Shown: positions 15,014 to 25,361 of the stretch, in pieces
Position numbering within the stretch: the first letter of the stretch is position 1
Layout of the letters: each line of letters begins with the position of its first letter
Assembly (NCBI GenBank): GCA_033782935.1
Contig: JAWQEG010003728.1
Coordinates: 7,501-71,500, forward strand
Length of the DNA stretch: 64,000 nucleotides
Reading direction: 5' to 3'
DNA from: Petrolisthes cinctipes
Taxonomy: Eukaryota; Arthropoda; Malacostraca; Decapoda; Porcellanidae
Made by a program: the position numbers and the translations under genes
The notes under the pieces: generated by a model
Databases searched by the model: none
What the model saw: only the letters and a program-made list of their open reading frames with translations
What the model was told of the DNA's origin: nothing

Positions 15014-15118
15014 TGTGTATATAAAAAAATTTCTATATAAAAAAAATATATAAAAATTTGTTATATAAAAAAATATATAATTTTTTTTTTTTTTTTTATA
15101 TATATATAAAAATAATGT
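13947..15118. repeat. AT-only array (TATAAA/TTTTTTTA units)
   Basis: About 1.17 kb of nearly pure A/T made of irregular 12-18 bp units such as TATATAAAAAAATTT in both orientations. It includes a pure (TA)n run around 14926-14992. It ends directly at the inner side of a MITE terminus (15119). A related but more regular array sits at 40.3-42.0 kb, also next to the same MITE terminus. AT arrays like this are prone to assembly error. Confidence 0.9.
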
Positions 15119-15207
15119 TCGAACAATTTGTTCGAATCATCAAAGCTTTGCTAGTTGCGATTCATTGTGCCAATGGACCAGGACACAATTTCTGACCGCG
15201 AGTGTAC
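15119..15207. mobile_element. TA-flanked Tc1/mariner-like MITE terminus (right end)
   Basis: Contains TTCGAACAATTTGTTCGAA, then CAAAGCTTTG, GCGATTCATTGTGCCA and the outer end GACCGCGAGTG followed by TA. The same terminus, reversed, opens the element at 40182 (TA then CACTCGCGGTCAGAAATTG). A TA target and roughly 70-bp inverted ends fit the Tc1/mariner superfamily (inference; no transposase is present). Confidence 0.65.
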
Positions 15208-15502
15208 AGTGATGCATGATAATGTGTGGTGACTGCTCAGTCTTCTTGCTAGTGTGTGGCAAATTTACAAGATTGCACAGCCATCTAGTTTGCTCAGGCA
15301 TGAATGATAGTCTATGGAGTCCTTAATGTGGTCGACCGAGGGAATGAACTTATGAACATTAGTACAATATTTATCAAAGGCGGCCTAAAAAAAAAAAAAA
15401 AAATGTTGACAACACAATCCGAGTAAACATTTGGGTAGATTTTCATACCGTAAATGATATGGGACACTTGACCATTACACATTCACGACCAATCTACTTG
15501 CA
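15208..15502. other. Unique DNA with a dispersed-repeat fragment
   Basis: No gene seen. About 15262-15330 (GATAGTCTATGGAG) resembles about 22480-22545, where the same words occur in the same order, so it is a fragment of a dispersed repeat. A poly-A tract lies at 15387-15403. Confidence 0.45.
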
Positions 15503-16095
15503 GTCGCGAGCCGATGAGTTGGAGACACTAGTACACTAATCATGGGGTCGCTTCTACCTGACGAGTTATGGGGGAGTGAGAGAGGAAGAAGGGAGGGGCT
15601 GGTGGAGGGAGAAACAACAAAAGAGACTCCAATAACCGTGGCTGTAGAGACGTCTTTATCTTGTGTAAGTACTTATGGTTAACTTTGGGCGATATCAGAA
15701 CTGTAATGACATCAGATGGGATAGGGGTCTATAAAACTTAAAAACTTATTTGATAAAATTGCTATATCTAATGATAAATGTGTTTCAACAATAATTAATA
15801 TTACACAAAATTACGAGAATCATGTCTAACTCGAATACACAACTAATTAAATTCATCCTGCCATAACACTCATACATTCATCCCTAACCACCATCATTCC
15901 TCCTTCCCGTCTCTCCCTCTCACCAGTGAATGCGTCGAATGAAATTTTCAGTGGATGGTGCGATAGTTGTATATCAGTCAGAAGTGGCAACACTCCACCA
16001 GCCCGACACAACCTCCCCCATCTTTCTCTCTCTCGTCAGGTAGAAACGATCCAATGATGAGCGAGCTCGTGTCTCCATCCCATCAGCTCGCGAAT
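15503..16095. mobile_element. Inverted-repeat element, about 590 bp
   Basis: The left arm (15503-15556: TCGCGAGCCGATG, GGAGACAC, TTCTACCTGACGAG) pairs imperfectly with the right arm (about 16033-16095). Weaker pairing extends inward through purine/pyrimidine-rich stretches, including CTGGTGGAG near 15600 and CTCCACCAG near 15993. The middle is AT-rich and lacks a coding frame. It is probably a non-autonomous foldback element. Confidence 0.5.
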
Positions 16096-17118
16096 GTAAA
16101 CAATATCTTTTACACAGAAAAATTAAAATTCTCTGTCTATATATATAGCAGGAAAACACTGGAATTTTGACACTGATCAACTATTAATGACAAACAATTG
16201 TACTGATAATTTTCGGACACCCTGAACACGTATAAAGCAAAGTAAAACCAAACTGCAAATGAACAAAGATCACTTACCTTTACCACTTCACTCCCACTGC
16301 TGATAGTATACTGAGTCGCCTCTCAGACCGGTCCTCCCTCATCACCTCTGTTCCCGACATTTCCATTCACACGTGCGTGAAATTAGCCTCGTGGAATAAG
16401 GAAGGGAGGGAGGGAAGGGGGAGAGGGAGGGAAGGAAGGAGAGAAAACTTAGACTGGTTCGTTCGACTCTTGAGATGATACTCTCTTGTGGATGAGTCGG
16501 TGAGCTTCTGTTTCCTCCAAACTACTATAACCACGAAACAGATCTCCATTAGTAACACCCAGCTCGTCTGTTTTCTGGCATAGTTTGGAGAAAGAAATAC
16601 CCCTTTCTCCTCTTAACTAACTCTCTGAGGATTCAAAGTGTGCAGTCAGGTCCCAAGAAAATGTTCGAAAGTTTTTGGTGTGTTGGGGTTGTTACAACCC
16701 CAGTGTTTGGCTTGTTTATGTCTAGGGGAAGAGAAGGGGGTTGTGAACAGCTAAAGTATAACTCTGATGGATATGTTACTGTAATCAGTGGAGTTACCAC
16801 TAATGAAACAAGACGGGAACCTTCCACCCCACTCCCTCAATGGATATTTGCCCAGAAAGAGTAATGTAAAAGAATCACTAATGATTTTTACATGTATAAT
16901 ATTACAAAAAATAAGTACAATATTTATAATGAAATAAAAGCAATAGGAATTACGTTACGTTAACAAGACACAAAATGACAATTAGAATACCAAATAATAG
17001 AATACAATTATATCAAAGTTAAACAAAATAGAAAATATGAACACTAGCAGAGATAAAAGCAGAGATAGTATGTAATGAGGAGTGTGAGAATATCTCGTCA
17101 CTCGATACAAGATATAGC
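16096..17118. other. Low-copy AT-rich DNA, no gene recognised
   Basis: No tandem repeat and no domain found. A GA-rich tract lies at 16397-16446. The phrase TTCGAAAGTTTTTGGTG with GTTGGGGTTGT occurs at about 16665-16690 and again at 17625-17655, showing a shared repeat fragment. Open frames of 60-75 codons look incidental. Confidence 0.4.
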
Positions 17119-17320
17119 AAGGGGAGAACCGAGATGGCAAGTGACGGAGTGAAGCCTGAACATTCACTGGATACACTAATATAACAGGGAGTTGAACTGA
17201 GATGGCAAGTGACGGAGTGAAGCCTGAGCATTCACTGGATACACTAATATAACAGGGAGTTGAACCGAGATGGCAAGTGACGGAGTGAAGCCTGAGCAAT
17301 CACTGAGTTCAGTCAGCCGG
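17119..17320. repeat. Tandem repeat, 3 units of 68 bp
   Basis: GAGATGGCAAGTGACGGAG recurs at 17131, 17199 and 17267, giving a 68-bp period. The second and third units are nearly identical; the first and last are trimmed at their outer ends. Overlapping minus-strand frames of 66-105 codons are by-products of the repeat. Confidence 0.85.
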
Positions 17321-17344
17321 GGCAGCTGCTTATATTTGCCCCCA

Positions 17345-17450
17345 ACGGCTGCTGATTGGCCGATCCTTATGACCACACGTCTCTGATAGGTTCAACTATG
17401 TTAACTACTCTGCCATTGGTTGCGAGCACGTAAGCTCGTCTGGGATTGGT
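17345..17450. promoter_or_regulatory. Cluster of three ATTGG (inverted CCAAT) boxes
   Basis: ATTGG occurs at about 17354, 17414 and 17443 within roughly 95 bp, in CTGATTGGC and GATTGGTTG contexts resembling NF-Y sites. There is no recognisable gene downstream, so a promoter role is speculative. Paired ATTGG boxes also occur in the duplicated block at 23.4 and 24.5 kb. Confidence 0.2.
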
Positions 17451-17589
17451 TGATTAGGCCCTCGCTATCTACGCCACTTGGTAGGTTAGGGCAAGAAGGG
17501 CGGGTTGGTTCCGGTCAGTTTGAACTGGTTTGCGGGGGAACGTCCCACAGCTGACGCCTGGCTGTCGAGTTGCTTGCAGGTTCGTGACA

Positions 17590-17594
17590 GGAAG

Positions 17595-17626
<32 letters not shown>

Positions 17627-17690
17627 CGAAAGTTTTTTGGTGAGTTGGGGTTGTAAGGAGAGAGAGAGAGAGAGAAAGGGGGGGGGATAA
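17590..17690. repeat. (GA)n microsatellites, two tracts
   Basis: Pure GA runs at about 17594-17620 and 17658-17676 flank a copy of the TTCGAAAGTTTTTTGGTG phrase also found near 16.67 kb. No gene. Confidence 0.85.
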
Positions 17691-17901
17691 TAAGAAGGGA
17701 GGGGGGCTGTATGACAGGACAAGCCATTACACTGACTACTGGTGGTAGAGGATTTGAATATAGAATCAAATTTTGAAAGGTCGAACAACTCGTTTTCCTT
17801 ATAAATGGGCAAGTAGCTGGTCAAATTGAATGCTTATTTTCCTTTTTATACTGATTACATTTCTTCAAACATATCATGGAATTTGATAAACAGGCCAGCT
17901 G

Positions 17902-18093
17902 TACAGCCATGGCTGATAGTGGTGTACCAGGGTCCAAGGAGTGTTGGAGAGCAACTGAACAATTTCGAACAAGTGAATTTTACAAACCATTCTCAACGAT
18001 GAGAGAGGTTTATAAGACTCACTTTTTCGAACTCTGTTCAGTTGCTCTCCAACACTCCTTGGACCCTGGTCCACCACTATCAGCCATGGCTGT
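17902..18093. mobile_element. 192-bp almost loopless palindrome
   Basis: TACAGCCATGGCTG at 17902 is mirrored by CAGCCATGGCTGTA ending at 18093. The arms match closely through GGTCCAAGGAGTGTTGGAG and meet at a centre near 17997/17998 with no real loop. It could fold into a hairpin of about 95 bp. It ends 3 nt before the TA target of the adjacent long-TIR element. It may be a foldback MITE or a hairpin-RNA source. Confidence 0.85.
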
Positions 18094-19116
18094 AAGTACA
18101 GTCACTCATAAAAGTAAAGACACCCCCAGGCAAGACACCTTTTGAGTGGTGTGATATCGGCTCTGGTAACGTTGTACAGCTGGTCACACTCCCGTGAGGC
18201 CCACCCAGCGTTGTCAATGTTGGCCGAGATAACCCCGAAACACTAGTTGTGAGCTCTGCTCGCTCGAACCATTCACTGGTGGGAGGGAGAAGTAAGGAGG
18301 GATTTGAGGAGGGTAGGGGGGGTGTCTATACATAAGAGGTGAGAAATTATTCTTGGGGAGGTGAAAAATGTGTGGAAGCCCAGTTATCAATTATTTATAT
18401 ACCAAAATTCGTGTCAATTATTAACATCATTAAATGTAAGATTAAGTTTTTCATATTATGATGTAACACAAAAACAACCGAGGTAATATTATTGTATACG
18501 GTATTTTTTCGTATAATATTCAATGGTTATCATCAAGCACTAAACGCTGAAAAATACTTACACAATAACTGAATAAGAATCATGAACCAGAATGCTATTT
18601 ATTAAATGAAGCAAATGTGAATACCTTTATATTACATGTGTCAAGTGTTGATACCACTAACACACACTTCCATTTCCCCCGTATCTACCTAACAGTTTAT
18701 AATCGTGTCAAATATCAAGGCTCTCATTATCCCTCACGTGATAGCAACCTTGTAATATTCTGAATACTTTTAATAATAGCCTGTTGTATTGAAATATTGG
18801 AATTTGACTATGAAACCCTTTTTTTGTCATTTGTCTCTTGTTATCAAAAATTATTGTTTGGTCTGTATCTCTCTTCTCCGTGTGTATCTCTCTTTTCTGT
18901 GTGCATGTAATATACTTATATAATTATATAAGCCAGTACACACACACATAACATAATAATGTTGGTGACAGAGGTTTTATTGGTTTTATCTGTCATGAGT
19001 TGCGAGAGAAGTATATTCATAATTATTTAAACATTATAATAGTTCCATCAAGTAATGCATGGGATGAACAGTTGAGGTTTCATCGGACATGTTAATAAAC
19101 AAGCTGGAAACTATTT

Positions 19117-19464
19117 TCAACATTTCTTAAAATTAAACTTTATTGAAGGCGTGTTAAGGTCTGAAATCCTGTGTTTCCCATCATACAACATTTTCCCAAT
19201 ACTCACACCGTTATATTTGATGCCGTATTGGTCTTTACTGTCTTCTGCTACAAGGTTGATATTAGTGTGACATTCCATATACACTCTACCACTACTCATA
19301 CCGTTGTATTTGATGCCGTATTGGTCTTTACTGTCTTCTGCTACAAGGTTGATATTAGTGTGACATTCCATATACACCTTGTCTTGTGAACTGACTGACT
19401 GCACCACCTTACACATCTTCAAGTCATCAGGACTGCCAACATGTTGGAGAGGGAATATTTCCAC
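19117..19464 (-). other. Protein-like open frame with two 31-residue repeats, unidentified
   Basis: On the minus strand about 115 codons are open. The frame contains two nearly identical 31-residue segments (VYMECHTNINLVAEDS.. and DQYGIKYNG) produced by the 93-bp tandem duplication, which preserves frame. Composition is mixed and hydrophilic, unlike the low-complexity frames elsewhere. There is no ATG near the upstream end and an in-frame stop precedes it, so this would be an exon or gene relic if real. No domain recognised. It lies in the core of the long-TIR element and might be captured sequence. Confidence 0.2.
19201..19377. repeat. 93-bp direct duplication inside the element core
   Basis: ACTCACACCGTTATATTTGA at 19201 recurs as ACTCATACCGTTGTATTTGA at 19294. 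The two copies are nearly identical over about 84 bp. The period is a multiple of three. Confidence 0.9.
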
Positions 19465-20611
19465 ACTCAGTCTTCAATACCCTTACCAGTTTAGTGGTTT
19501 TCAACCAACTCATAATCCTCTTGGAGTATCAAAACTAATTTGGGCTAACGAGACTAGAGTCAACGTCAATCTCTAATTAATTAAAAAAAAAAAAAACAGT
19601 TGACAAGCCTGTGGGTGCCAGACGCAATCTCCCTGGCCTCTGCTCACATGTATTATCTGCCAAAATAAAAAAAATTTGCTACCTACAAACAGATGAAATA
19701 CTGAGGGATTTATAGTAAATTATCAAACAGCACGTGTTCACTATATTCAATACAACGAGCTATTGTTAAAAGTATTCAGAATATTACAAGGTTGCTATCA
19801 CGTGAGGGATAATGAGAGCCTTGATATTTGACACGATTATAAACTGTTAGGTAGATACGGGGGAAATGGAAGTGTGTGTTAGTGGTAATATAAAGGTATT
19901 CACATTTGCTTCATTTAATAAATAGCATTCTGGTTCATGATTCTTATTCAGTTATTGTGTAAGTATTTTTTAGTGTTTAGTGCATGATAATAACCATTAA
20001 ATATTATACGAAAAAAGTATACAATAATATTACCTCGGTTGTTTTTGTGTTACATCATAATATGAAAAAGTTAATCTTACCTTTAATGATGTTAATAATT
20101 GACACGAATATCGGTATATAAATAATTGATAACCGGGTGTATTTTCGTACTTTTATTAAAGCTTCCACACATTTTTCACCTCCCCAAGAATAATTTCTCA
20201 CCTCTCTTGTATAGACATCCCCCCTACCCTCCTCAAATCCCTCCTTACTTCTCCCTCCCACCAGTGAATGGTTCGAGCGAGCAGAGCTCACAACTAGTGT
20301 TTCGGGGTTATCTCGGCCAACATTGACAACGCTGGGTGGGCCTCACGGGAGTGTGAACGTCAGAGGTGGTGTGGTGTGGGTTGTGTTTGGAGGAAGGTTG
20401 GTTTGCTCGAAACATTATCCCAACTCATGCTTCGTCTTATCTACCATTAGTTACAAATGTGTCGAGCAAATCAATTTCATCTCTCAAGCGCCATCACTTA
20501 CGTCACGTACACTGTTGCCAGAACCGATATCACAAGTATAAGAAGATGACTGGCCTGTGGGGGTCTTAATTTTTATGAGTGACTGTACCTACTTAGATAT
20601 TTTTTAAATTT

Positions 20612-20614
<3 letters not shown>

Positions 20615-20664
<50 letters not shown>

Positions 20665-20728
20665 GAGTAACCACAGGAGAAAACAAAGGCAGAACAGTAA
20701 GTACTTTCGTATATTACATCTTCAGACA

Positions 20729-20776
<48 letters not shown>
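20615..20776. repeat. Two (TA)n tracts around a 65-bp spacer
   Basis: Pure TA runs occupy about 20615-20661 and 20730-20776. The spacer (20662-20729) contains GTACTTTCGTATATTACATC, which resembles the arm core of the palindrome at 44768-44890, so both belong to one dispersed family. Confidence 0.85.
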
Positions 20777-20780
<4 letters not shown>

Positions 20781-21159
20781 AGCATTTATTATGTGTATTG
20801 GTAAACTATTATCTGATGGTGTCACTGACAGATCACGGCGGACGTGGGTTAATTATTATTACAACACATATAATTAAATACTGAAGCTTTATTTCATGTG
20901 AGACAAACTGGTTTCGGTACTGATGTAGTATTCGAAAATCGTGTTTCTTACATGAATGAATGCAATTTTATTTGGATATATGTGTTGTAATATTGTTGTT
21001 GTAATATGTCCATAATGTTTATAACATGTTACTCATTATCAATATAATACGTTTATTTACATGATATTTATTAGAGGACAGTTAAACCCGCATATTGACA
21101 AATTATAATTGGGTTTGTTTCGCCCGAGCAGACGACTGAATTTCGGTTCAATTCATAGC
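20777..21159. other. AT-rich DNA, nothing recognised
   Basis: No repeat unit, no inverted arms and no coding frame found. It ends where similarity to a retrotransposon coding region begins. Confidence 0.4.
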
Positions 21160-21677
21160 TGCCACTGTTACTTCAAACCTCACTGAGGCTCATCACAACA
21201 CCCTTCAAACCATACAGAACAGAGCCATAAAGACAATCACAGGCTGCACAGCTACCACACCTACAGACCACCTACACTATGAAACCAAAGTCCTCAAAAT
21301 CAAGGATCACCTTGACATGAGAGGCACACAAACACTTGCTGCAGCCTCCACAAACCCACACCATCCACTACACTACATGGCACAACACCCACACATGCCA
21401 AGGAACATCAAAACAACACCCAGTATACGATACCATACACAAATACTATCATCTCTTACACCCTGCCCACCCCAAACCAATCTCCAGAAACACATCCATA
21501 CTCAAATAACTCATGAATCCATCCAAACACTCAAAAACAACACTCAGCTGCATGCACGACCTCCTGACATCCACCCATCCGAATCCTCCCTTCCCCGTGA
21601 GGACAGAGTCTACCTGGCCAAGCTGCGGTGTGGCCACCACCCGGCACCTCTGACATATCAGAAGAGGCTGGATAAGT
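21160..21677 (+). pseudogene. Non-LTR retrotransposon reverse-transcriptase C-terminal fragment
   Basis: The frame reads from about 21165 through LQTIQNRAIKTITGC, HLHYETKVL and MRGTQTLAAAS, then LPREDRVYLAKLRCGHHPA and LTYQKRLD. These are signature blocks of the region after the catalytic domain in Jockey/CR1-group non-LTR elements. About 170 codons are open without a stop. The terminal zinc-knuckle and tail are missing: at 21677 the sequence jumps to a different element. The same protein region, with its tail, occurs on the minus strand at 51028-51467 and 59535-59986. The identity is good; the exact clade is uncertain. Confidence 0.8.
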
Positions 21678-22125
21678 CTTGCTGTTCTATTTTGAATGGT
21701 CTGGACTTTTTTTTAGTAGATAGTTAGGAAGACCAACCCACAAGACATTACAGTAATCAACACGAGACAAAATGGCTGAATGAATTAATGATAGGAGACA
21801 TCGCTTGTTGAGAAACCGCCTTACAGAATACAAGTTCCTGATATGAAAGTTGCAGACCTTGACAACCTGTTTAATAATTATTTTCCTCATAATTCAGTTT
21901 GGAATTTAAGTGCACTCCGAGGTTTCGCACAGTGGATACTGGGTCCAGCTGATGGCCTCCAATGTTCAACGACAGATCATTTTCAAGATGGTTTATCCTT
22001 CTGTTACCACGGATAATGGTGATTTCAGTCTTGTTATCATTCAGTTTCAGTTTCCGCTTTAATTAACATCCATAGTTTGACATCCGACAACAGGGATTCC
22101 ATTTTCATCTTGGTTTCATTTATAT
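21678..22125 (-). pseudogene. CR1/L2-like reverse-transcriptase fragment, frameshifted
   Basis: On the minus strand the blocks appear in family order: SDVKLWM, then LKLNDNKTEI, then VRNLGVHLNS, then FHIRNLYSVRRFL, then SRVDYCNVLW.GLP, and finally (frame-shifted) LQTIQNRTARLI. These are classic CR1/L2 reverse-transcriptase C-terminal blocks. At least three frame changes are needed (near 22060, 21895 and 21705), the last at a run of A. It is a dead copy, abutting the opposite-strand fragment at about 21677. Confidence 0.8.
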
Positions 22126-22681
22126 TTTCTATCTTGACATAAATATTTTGGTAATAAAGAACAACACGTGTATGATATTGCAGCACCTTATAATAATAAT
22201 TGAGGGGGTTGAGTTGATGTAAGGTGTTGTATGATTATATTTTGATATGATACTGATTTATTTGCACAATGGAAGGAAAGTGTCGGTGGTTATTTGATTG
22301 AGGCTGTACACAATACATAATAACATAATTACAGGTATTAATGACACACACACACTTCCTGTATTCCTTGACTTGATTACCTGTATAAAATACTATAACT
22401 AAATAACTAATATAACTTTTTTTCTTCAAAAAAATTTTCAGTCATTTGTGCAGACCATCAATCACACACACACACCACGGTTATACCTGTACAACCACCC
22501 AGTTTGTGCAGGTATGATTGATAATAGTCTATGGAGGCCTTTATTGGTGTATAATCCAGCCCACCTACATTTGTTGACAGTATATATAGCTAGTATTTAT
22601 TGTGCTACAACCAAACTCTCGTAAAAATCTGGGATTGTACAAAATTATAATGATAATCTCATACATTATACTTCATTTTAT
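22126..22681. other. AT-rich DNA with shared dispersed-repeat pieces
   Basis: About 22140-22240 (AACAACACGTGTATGAT, GAGGGGGTTGAGTTGA) matches the reverse complement of 48745-48840. 22270-22300 (GGAAGGAAAGTGT) matches 48940-48975. A (CA)n run lies near 22470. No gene. Confidence 0.55.
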
Positions 22682-22685
22682 TTAA

Positions 22686-22943
22686 GGGGGTGCAGGAATA
22701 GGGGGACAGGCTTAGGGGGGTGCGGGAGTAGGGAACAGGCTTGGCGGGGTTTTGGGGGATGCGGGAGTAGGGGGACAGGCTTGGCGGGGTTTTGGGGGGT
22801 GCGGGAGTAGGGGGACAGGCTTGAGGGGGAGGGTTAGAGGGGTGCGGGAATAGGGGACAGGCTTTCTACCCACCCCAAGCCTGTCCCCCTATTCCCGCAC
22901 ACCCCAAACCCCCCTCAAGCCTGCCCCCTACTCCCGCACCCCC
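22686..22943. mobile_element. G-rich foldback element flanked by TTAA (family G, copy 1)
   Basis: The plus strand begins with 27-40 bp units built on GGGGGTGCGGGAGTAGGGG and ACAGGCTTGG. It turns at a GGTGGGTAGAAAGCC-type centre and runs back as the reverse complement (CTACTCCCGCACCCCC). The element is bounded by TTAA at 22682-22685 and 22944-22947, consistent with a TTAA target duplication. G-runs every few bases give G-quadruplex potential on the plus strand in the left half and on the minus strand in the right half. Confidence 0.7.
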
Positions 22944-22984
22944 TTAAAAGAAATAATAAATTAATGTTGGCTTGCTAGCCTCGG

Positions 22985-23232
22985 GTGGGTCTCCGAGAGA
23001 GAGAGGGGAAAGGGAGGGAGAAAGAGAGAAGGAAGAAGGAGAGAGAGGAAAGGGAGGGAGAGAGAAGGAAGAAGAAATGAGAGAAAGAGAATGAAAGGGA
23101 GAGAGAGAATTTGATAGACGACAGACAGAGAGAGAGAGGACAGGAATCAAGCAGAAAATTAAAGAATTAAACTGAAAGGGAATATCTGTGAGTTCAAAGG
23201 AGCGCCAAAACACACACACACACACACACACA
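22985..23232. repeat. GA-rich tract followed by (CA)n
   Basis: AGAGAGAGG/GAAGGA words fill 22990-23145, then a less simple stretch, then (CA)n at 23211-23232. Apparent minus-strand Ser/Leu-rich frames are products of the pyrimidine-rich strand. Confidence 0.85.
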
Positions 23233-23460
23233 GGGGTAAAAGTGTAAATAAATACATTACTAGAATGAATGATTAATTAATTATATGTGGTGGTAAAAAT
23301 ACACACATTTAATTTTTTCCCCTTCGACAATTTTCACAAAATCTTACTAAAACGGGACATAATAACAGTTCAAATTAAGCGCTTATTATAACTCACTCTG
23401 ATTGGCCCACCTCAAAAAATCAATACTCGAAGATTATCGCTGATTGGCTATACAACCTCC
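23103..23460. repeat. Local duplication, copy 1 (partner at 24346-24522)
   Basis: GAATTTGATAGACGACAG...GAATCAAGCAGAAAAT (23107-23165) recurs at 24350-24405. AAACGGGACATAATAACAG...GATTGGCTATA (23350-23455) recurs at 24417-24519. Copy 1 holds an extra 170 bp with (CA)n. Each copy carries two ATTGG (CCAAT) boxes. The two copies flank the 0.9-kb CT/CA/GA block. Confidence 0.85.
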
Positions 23461-23476
23461 TGGCTCTGTCATGTTA

Positions 23477-23527
23477 TCTCTCTCTCTCTCTCTCTCTCAT
23501 ACACACACACCCGTAAACTATAACTAA

Positions 23528-23570
<43 letters not shown>

Positions 23571-23826
23571 TTCACTTAAACATTTCTCTACATATACACA
23601 CACTACTCCACACACACACACTTCTCCACACACACACACACACATACTTCTCCACATACACACACTTCACTTACACATTTCTACACATACACACTTCTCC
23701 ACATACACATACACACGCACACCTCCACATACACACACTTCTCCACATCACCCACACACACACACTTTTCCACATACACACACTTCACTTACACATTTCT
23801 ACACATACACACACACACACACACAC
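23477..23826. repeat. (CT)n and (CA)n block with CTTCTCCACATAC units
   Basis: (CT)n at 23478-23497 and 23535-23567 is followed by repeats of CACACTTCTCCACATACACA and CACACTTCACTTACACATTT, ending in (CA)n at 23807-23826. Purely low complexity. Confidence 0.9.
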
Positions 23827-24360
23827 AAACAAGGAGAGAGAGAAGGAGGGAGGAGAGAGGGAGAAGGAAGGAGGCGAGAGAGAAAAGGAAGAAGGAATGA
23901 GAGAGAGAGGAATGAGAGGCAGAGAGAGAAGGAAGGAGATAGAGAGAGAGAGAGGAAAGGGAGGGAGGGAGAGAAGGAAGGAGATAGAGAGAGAGAAGGA
24001 AGAAGTAATGAGAGAGAGAGGAAAGGGAGAGAGAGAGAAGGAATGAGAGAGAGAGAGAGAGGAGGAAGGAGGAGAGAGAGGAAAGGGAGGGAGAGAAGGA
24101 ATGAGAAAGAGAGGAAAGGGAGGGAGGGAGAGAAGGAAGGAGGAGAGAGAGGGGAAAGGGAGGGAGAGAGAGAGAGGAAAGGAAGGGAGAAGGAATGAGG
24201 AAAGGGAGGGAGAGAGAAGGAAGAAGGAGAGAGAGAGGAAGAAGGAGAGAGAGAAGGAAGAAGGAATGAGAGAGAGAAGGAAGAAGGAGATAGAGAGAGA
24301 GAAGGAAGGAGGAGAGAGAGAAGGAAGAAGGAAGGAGGAGAGAGAGAGAGAATTTGATAG
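23827..24360. repeat. GA-rich minisatellite, about 530 bp
   Basis: Irregular GAGAGAGAGAAGGAAGGAGG units fill the tract. The pyrimidine strand gives a 201-codon Ser/Leu/Pro-rich frame and the purine strand a 103-codon Arg/Glu/Lys-rich frame. Both are low-complexity artefacts. Confidence 0.95.
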
Positions 24361-24522
24361 ATGGCAGTGGGAGGAGAGAGGACAGGAATCAAGCAGAAAA
24401 TCAAAGAATTGAACTAAAACGGGACATAATAACAGTTCAAATTAAGCGCTTATTGTAACTCACTCTGATTGGCCCACCTCAAAAAATCAATACTCGAAGA
24501 TTATCGCTGATTGGCTATACCC
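24346..24522. repeat. Local duplication, copy 2 (partner at 23103-23460)
   Basis: This is the shorter copy of the pair: the GATAG..ACAGGAATCAAGCAG part and the GGACATAATAACAG..GATTGGC part are contiguous here. Copy 1 must therefore have gained an insertion, or copy 2 lost one. Confidence 0.85.
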
Positions 24523-24735
24523 GAATGATCATTATTTTAGTGTTAATATTAGCTCTTTACGAGTCTTACACGTGTTATATGGTTTGTATAACCTTATAGT
24601 ACAACAACAAACCCAACTATAATAGTTTACACACTCGTCAATGCCTCGTTTCATTATAATTTGGATGACAAGTGGACCTCAAATTTTCGGAAATTTTAAT
24701 TAGGTTCATCTTTTTCCTATTCTCCTTCGCTGGGA

Positions 24736-25070
24736 AAATGGGAAGGGTTGAAGGAAGAATGGGAAGGATTGGAGAAAGAATGGGAAGGATTGGAGAAAGA
24801 ATGGGAAGGATTGGAAAAAGAATGGGAAGGGTTGAAGGAAGAATGGGAAGGGTTGAAAAAAGAATGGGAAGGATTGGAAAAAGAATGGGAAGGGTTGAAA
24901 AAAGAATGGGAAGGGTTGAAGAAGAATGGGAAGGGTTGGAAAAAGAATGGGAAGGGTTGAAGAAGAATGGGAAGGGTTGGAAAAAGAATGGGAAGGGTTG
25001 AAGAAGAATGGGAAGGGTTGGAAAAAGAATGGGAAGGGTTGAAGAAGAATGGGAAGGGTGGTAGAAGAGA
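24736..25070. repeat. 21/18-bp minisatellite (GAATGGGAAGGGTTG)
   Basis: About 17 units. The first part uses a 21-bp unit, the last third alternates 21- and 18-bp units. Because the unit is a multiple of three, both strands stay open: the plus strand gives a KEWEGL heptad-like peptide and the minus strand a QPFPFFF peptide. A single degenerate copy occurs at about 29167-29182. Nothing else suggests a gene. Confidence 0.95.
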
Positions 25071-25105
25071 GGGAAGGAATGAGAAATTTAACAGCTGACT
25101 TACTG

Positions 25106-25361
25106 GTGCGGGAATAGGGGGACAGGCTTGGGGGGGGGGTTAGGGGGGTGCGGGAGTAGAGGACAGGCTTGGGGGGGTTTAGGGGGGTGCGGGAGTAGAG
25201 GACAGGCTTGGGGGGGGTTAGGGGGGTGCGGGAATAGGGGACAGGCTTTCTACCCACCCCCCTATTCCCCCACCCCCCAAACCCGCCCCAAGCCTGTCCC
25301 CCTATTCCCGCACCCCCTAAACCCCCCCCCACCAAGCCTGCCCCCTACTCCCGCACCCCCC
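25106..25361. mobile_element. G-rich foldback, family G copy 2
   Basis: GGTGCGGGAATAGGGGGACAG opens the element, four G-rich units follow, and the centre is TTTCTACCCACCCC. C-rich units return to GCACCCCCCTAA. The outer TTAA is not intact here. Strong G-quadruplex potential. Confidence 0.85.

Larger units (their letters stand above)
18099..20585. mobile_element. 2.49-kb TA-flanked element with about 0.7-0.85 kb inverted arms
   Basis: The left end, TA then CAGTCACTCATAAAA, mirrors the right end, TTTTATGAGTGACTG then TA (20586-20587). The arms stay recognisably inverted from 18099 to about 18803 and from about 19742 to 20585. The right arm has about 150 bp (about 20355-20510) missing on the left. 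Between the arms lies a 0.94-kb core. TA flanks and CAGT...ACTG ends fit Tc1/mariner-type mobilisation. No transposase frame is seen, so it looks non-autonomous. Confidence 0.8.
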
